Shown here one piece after another: positions 52,791-54,746 of a stretch of 54,746 nt of DNA; position 1 is the stretch's first letter, and the number at the start of each line of letters is the position of its first letter. Origin of the DNA: an uncultured Bacilli bacterium (GTDB taxonomy: Bacteria > Bacillota_I > Bacilli_A > RF39 > UBA660); NCBI GenBank assembly GCA_947626275.1, contig CANQRL010000010.1:1-54746 (forward strand). Direction: 5' to 3'. A program made the translations under genes and the position numbers. The notes under the pieces are model-generated. The model was not told the DNA's origin and ran no database searches. It worked only from the letters and a program-made list of their open reading frames with translations.

Positions 52791-54598
52791 CTTTTTCGAG
52801 CCTCTAGCTTCTTCCGTTCTGCTGTATTTAAGACTTTTTTGCGCATCCGGAAATTCTTTGGCGTTACTTCTACTAATTCATCTTCATTAATATAATCTAA
52901 GCATTCTTCTAGACTCATAACTCTTGGGCGTTTTAAAACTACGGTATGGTCTTTGGAAGAACTACGCGTATTGGTTAAATTTTTGCCTTTTACGACATTG
53001 ATTGCTAAATCGTTATCATGGTTGTTTTCTCCTACAATCATTCCTTCATAAACTTCTAATCCAGGTTCGATGAACATGACACCACGATCTTCTAGCTGTC
53101 CTAAAGCATAAGCGGTTGCTTTTCCATTTTCAACCGATACAAGCACACCAAACTTCCGATAACCAATGGAAGAACTTGCTTCTTTTCGATATTCTTTATA
53201 GGTATGATTCATAATACCATATCCTTTAGTCATCGTCATAAACTCTGTCATGAAACCGATTAATCCTCTTGTTGGTACCGTATAATGAAGTTTTACTTGT
53301 CCATCTTTTGTCTCCATGTTTTCCATTGTTCCTTCACGGTTTCCCAACACTTCAATAACAGGTCCGACATATTCTTCTGGTACATCAATTTGAACGTCTT
53401 CGTATGGTTCACAAACAACACCATTGATTTCTTTTTTGATAATTTGTGGTTTCGATACTTGAAGTTCAAAACCTTCTCTTCTCATATTTTCAATCAAAAT
53501 AGAAAGGTGTAATTCTCCTCTTCCGGATACGATAAAGGATTCTGAATCATTAGGCGCTACTCTCAAAGAGACATCTCTTTCCGTTTCCTTCATTAAACGT
53601 TCTTCAATTTTACGAGCCGTTACAATCTTTCCTTCTCTTCCACAGAATGAAGACGTATTAACTCCAAAAGTCATTTGAAGAGTTGGTTCATCGATATGAA
53701 GAATAGGAAGCGCATCTTCTTTTCCAATATCACAAACCGTTTCTCCAACGGAAATATCTGGTAATCCGGCAATGGCAACAATATCTCCTGCTTCGGCAGA
53801 TTCTACTTCAATTCGCTTTAATCCTAAAAAGCCATAAATTTTAGCGACTCTAAATTGTTTGATAGAACCATCAATGCGAACACAGCTAACCATTTCATTT
53901 ACTTTCAATTTTCCTCTTTTTACCAAACCAATACCAATTCTTCCGACGAAATCGTTATAGTCTAGTAAAGCTGGTTGAAATTGTAAAGTCCCATCTACAT
54001 CTACCTTAGGTTCTGGAATATAATCAATAATCATATCCAATATCTTTTGCATCCCTGGTTCTTGCGTAGAAACATCTGGATCTAGAGAAGAAGTTCCATT
54101 GATAGCGGAACAATACGCAACTGGGAAATCCAAATCCTCAATATCTGCCCCTAAATCAATGAATAAATCCATCACTTCATCCACTACCTCTTTTGGACGA
54201 GCAGAGTCCTTATCAATTTTATTGACGATAACGATTGGTTTTACCCCTGCTTCCATTGCTTTCTTTAATACAAAGCGAGTTTGTGGCATGGTTCCTTCAT
54301 AAGCATCTACTACTAGTAAAACACCATCCACCATATTCATGATGCGCTCTACTTCTCCACCAAAGTCAGCATGTCCTGGAGTATCCAAGATATTGATTCG
54401 ATAATCTTTATAATTAATAGCGGTTGTCTTCGCTAAAATGGTAATTCCACGTTCCCTTTCAATATCATTAGAATCCAAAGCTCTTTCCTGAACCTCTTCA
54501 TTCTCGCGAAAAGTTCCTGAAGAAGCCAATAACTTATCAACAAGGGTAGTTTTTCCATGGTCTACGTGCGCAATAATCGCAATATTTCTCTTTTTCAT
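52778..54598 (-). CDS. typA: Ribosome-associated GTPase TypA/BipA
   Basis: This 606-residue translational GTPase related to EF-G has P-loop [14 protein letters not shown], switch region [22 protein letters not shown] and NKID. The C-terminal TypA-specific domain includes [20 protein letters not shown] and [20 protein letters not shown]. It assists ribosome assembly, especially at low temperature. AAAGAGGAG precedes the start. The remaining 54599-54746 holds no visible gene. Confidence 0.98.
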   Translation of the reverse strand: MKKRNIAIIAHVDHGKTTLVDKLLASSGTFRENEEVQERALDSNDIERERGITILAKTTAINYKDYRINILDTPGHADFGGEVERIMNMVDGVLLVVDAYEGTMPQTRFVLKKAMEAGVKPIVIVNKIDKDSARPKEVVDEVMDLFIDLGADIEDLDFPVAYCSAINGTSSLDPDVSTQEPGMQKILDMIIDYIPEPKVDVDGTLQFQPALLDYNDFVGRIGIGLVKRGKLKVNEMVSCVRIDGSIKQFRVAKIYGFLGLKRIEVESAEAGDIVAIAGLPDISVGETVCDIGKEDALPILHIDEPTLQMTFGVNTSSFCGREGKIVTARKIEERLMKETERDVSLRVAPNDSESFIVSGRGELHLSILIENMRREGFELQVSKPQIIKKEINGVVCEPYEDVQIDVPEEYVGPVIEVLGNREGTMENMETKDGQVKLHYTVPTRGLIGFMTEFMTMTKGYGIMNHTYKEYRKEASSSIGYRKFGVLVSVENGKATAYALGQLEDRGVMFIEPGLEVYEGMIVGENNHDNDLAINVVKGKNLTNTRSSSKDHTVVLKRPRVMSLEECLDYINEDELVEVTPKNFRMRKKVLNTAERKKLEARKSLEK

Positions 54599-54746
54599 AC
54601 ACTAACTCCTCTTTTTCACACTTTATGGATTATATCACTAATATTTTGTAAAGTAAAGAATTTCTTATCCATAAAAACTTGCTAATAAAAATCAATAGTT
54701 TTTTGTAAAAAATTAAAATTTGTTTTAAAAATGAATTTAAAGCATG

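Noticed and set aside
1..54746. CRISPR arrays and tRNA genes
   Set aside because: I saw no regularly spaced direct repeats of 25-40 bp and no tRNA-like GGTTCGA-type T-arm with a matching acceptor stem.

Overview
The window is AT-rich chromosomal DNA from a Gram-positive-type, low-GC bacterium of the Firmicutes/Bacilli lineage. The evidence is Shine-Dalgarno sites of the AGGAGG type, a complete S10-spc-alpha ribosomal operon in Bacillus-like order, a zinc-type S14, a zinc-finger adenylate kinase, long-form HPF next to secA, an agr-type quorum system, and Soj/Spo0J-like ParAB with YchF, S6, SSB and S18 nearby. Absence of rpmD (L30), the small gene complement and the wording of the proteins suggest an uncultured gut Bacilli lineage (RF39/Erysipelotrichales-like). 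That placement is inference. Trp is encoded by TGG, so the standard bacterial code applies.

Positions 1-12461 are accessory. Three integrated elements lie end to end beside the 3' end of secA, each junction carrying a copy of the last 13 secA codons plus stop (att1 12430-12467, att2 9075-9114, att3 7799-7836). Element A (left edge to att3) has a tyrosine integrase, a replication-initiator-like protein, an XRE repressor with four palindromic operators, and an operon of small genes (MazF-like toxin, cold-shock protein, sigma-like regulator, CAP-domain secreted protein). Element B has one unrecognised gene and no integrase. Element C has a single-chain Type IIG-like restriction-modification enzyme with its HTH regulator, and no integrase. 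Short repeats flanking the att copies (TGGGAACA for A and C, ACAAACAT for B) look like integrase arm sites. They suggest that C can use the integrase of A, while B belonged to another integrase.

Positions 12426-20793 hold secA, hpf, a membrane-anchored GH25 lysozyme, a cold-shock gene, a rearranged agr locus (agrB and a 41-residue agrD on +, agrC and agrA convergent on -) and a stand-alone GlmU acetyltransferase domain. Positions 20857-34962 are the ribosomal superoperon read from S10 to L17 on the minus strand, driven by a promoter at 35097-35125.

Positions 35168-39300 carry three small or acidic-repeat proteins of unknown function, an HNH-like protein, a short orphan protein, gpsA and a small membrane protein. 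Positions 39369-40371 are rpsF-ssb-rpsR. Positions 40553-44891 form a four-gene plus-strand operon wedged into otherwise conserved origin-proximal synteny: a zinc-ribbon/LRR membrane protein, a radical SAM/SPASM enzyme, a small protein ending in Gly/Ser and 13 Asn, and a second zinc-ribbon membrane protein. This is the best candidate for an undescribed (RiPP-like) system. Positions 44927-54598 hold ychF, an AbgT-family transporter, DUF951, mscS, parB, parA, a large acidic orphan protein, a strongly structured candidate non-coding RNA (52393-52702) and typA.
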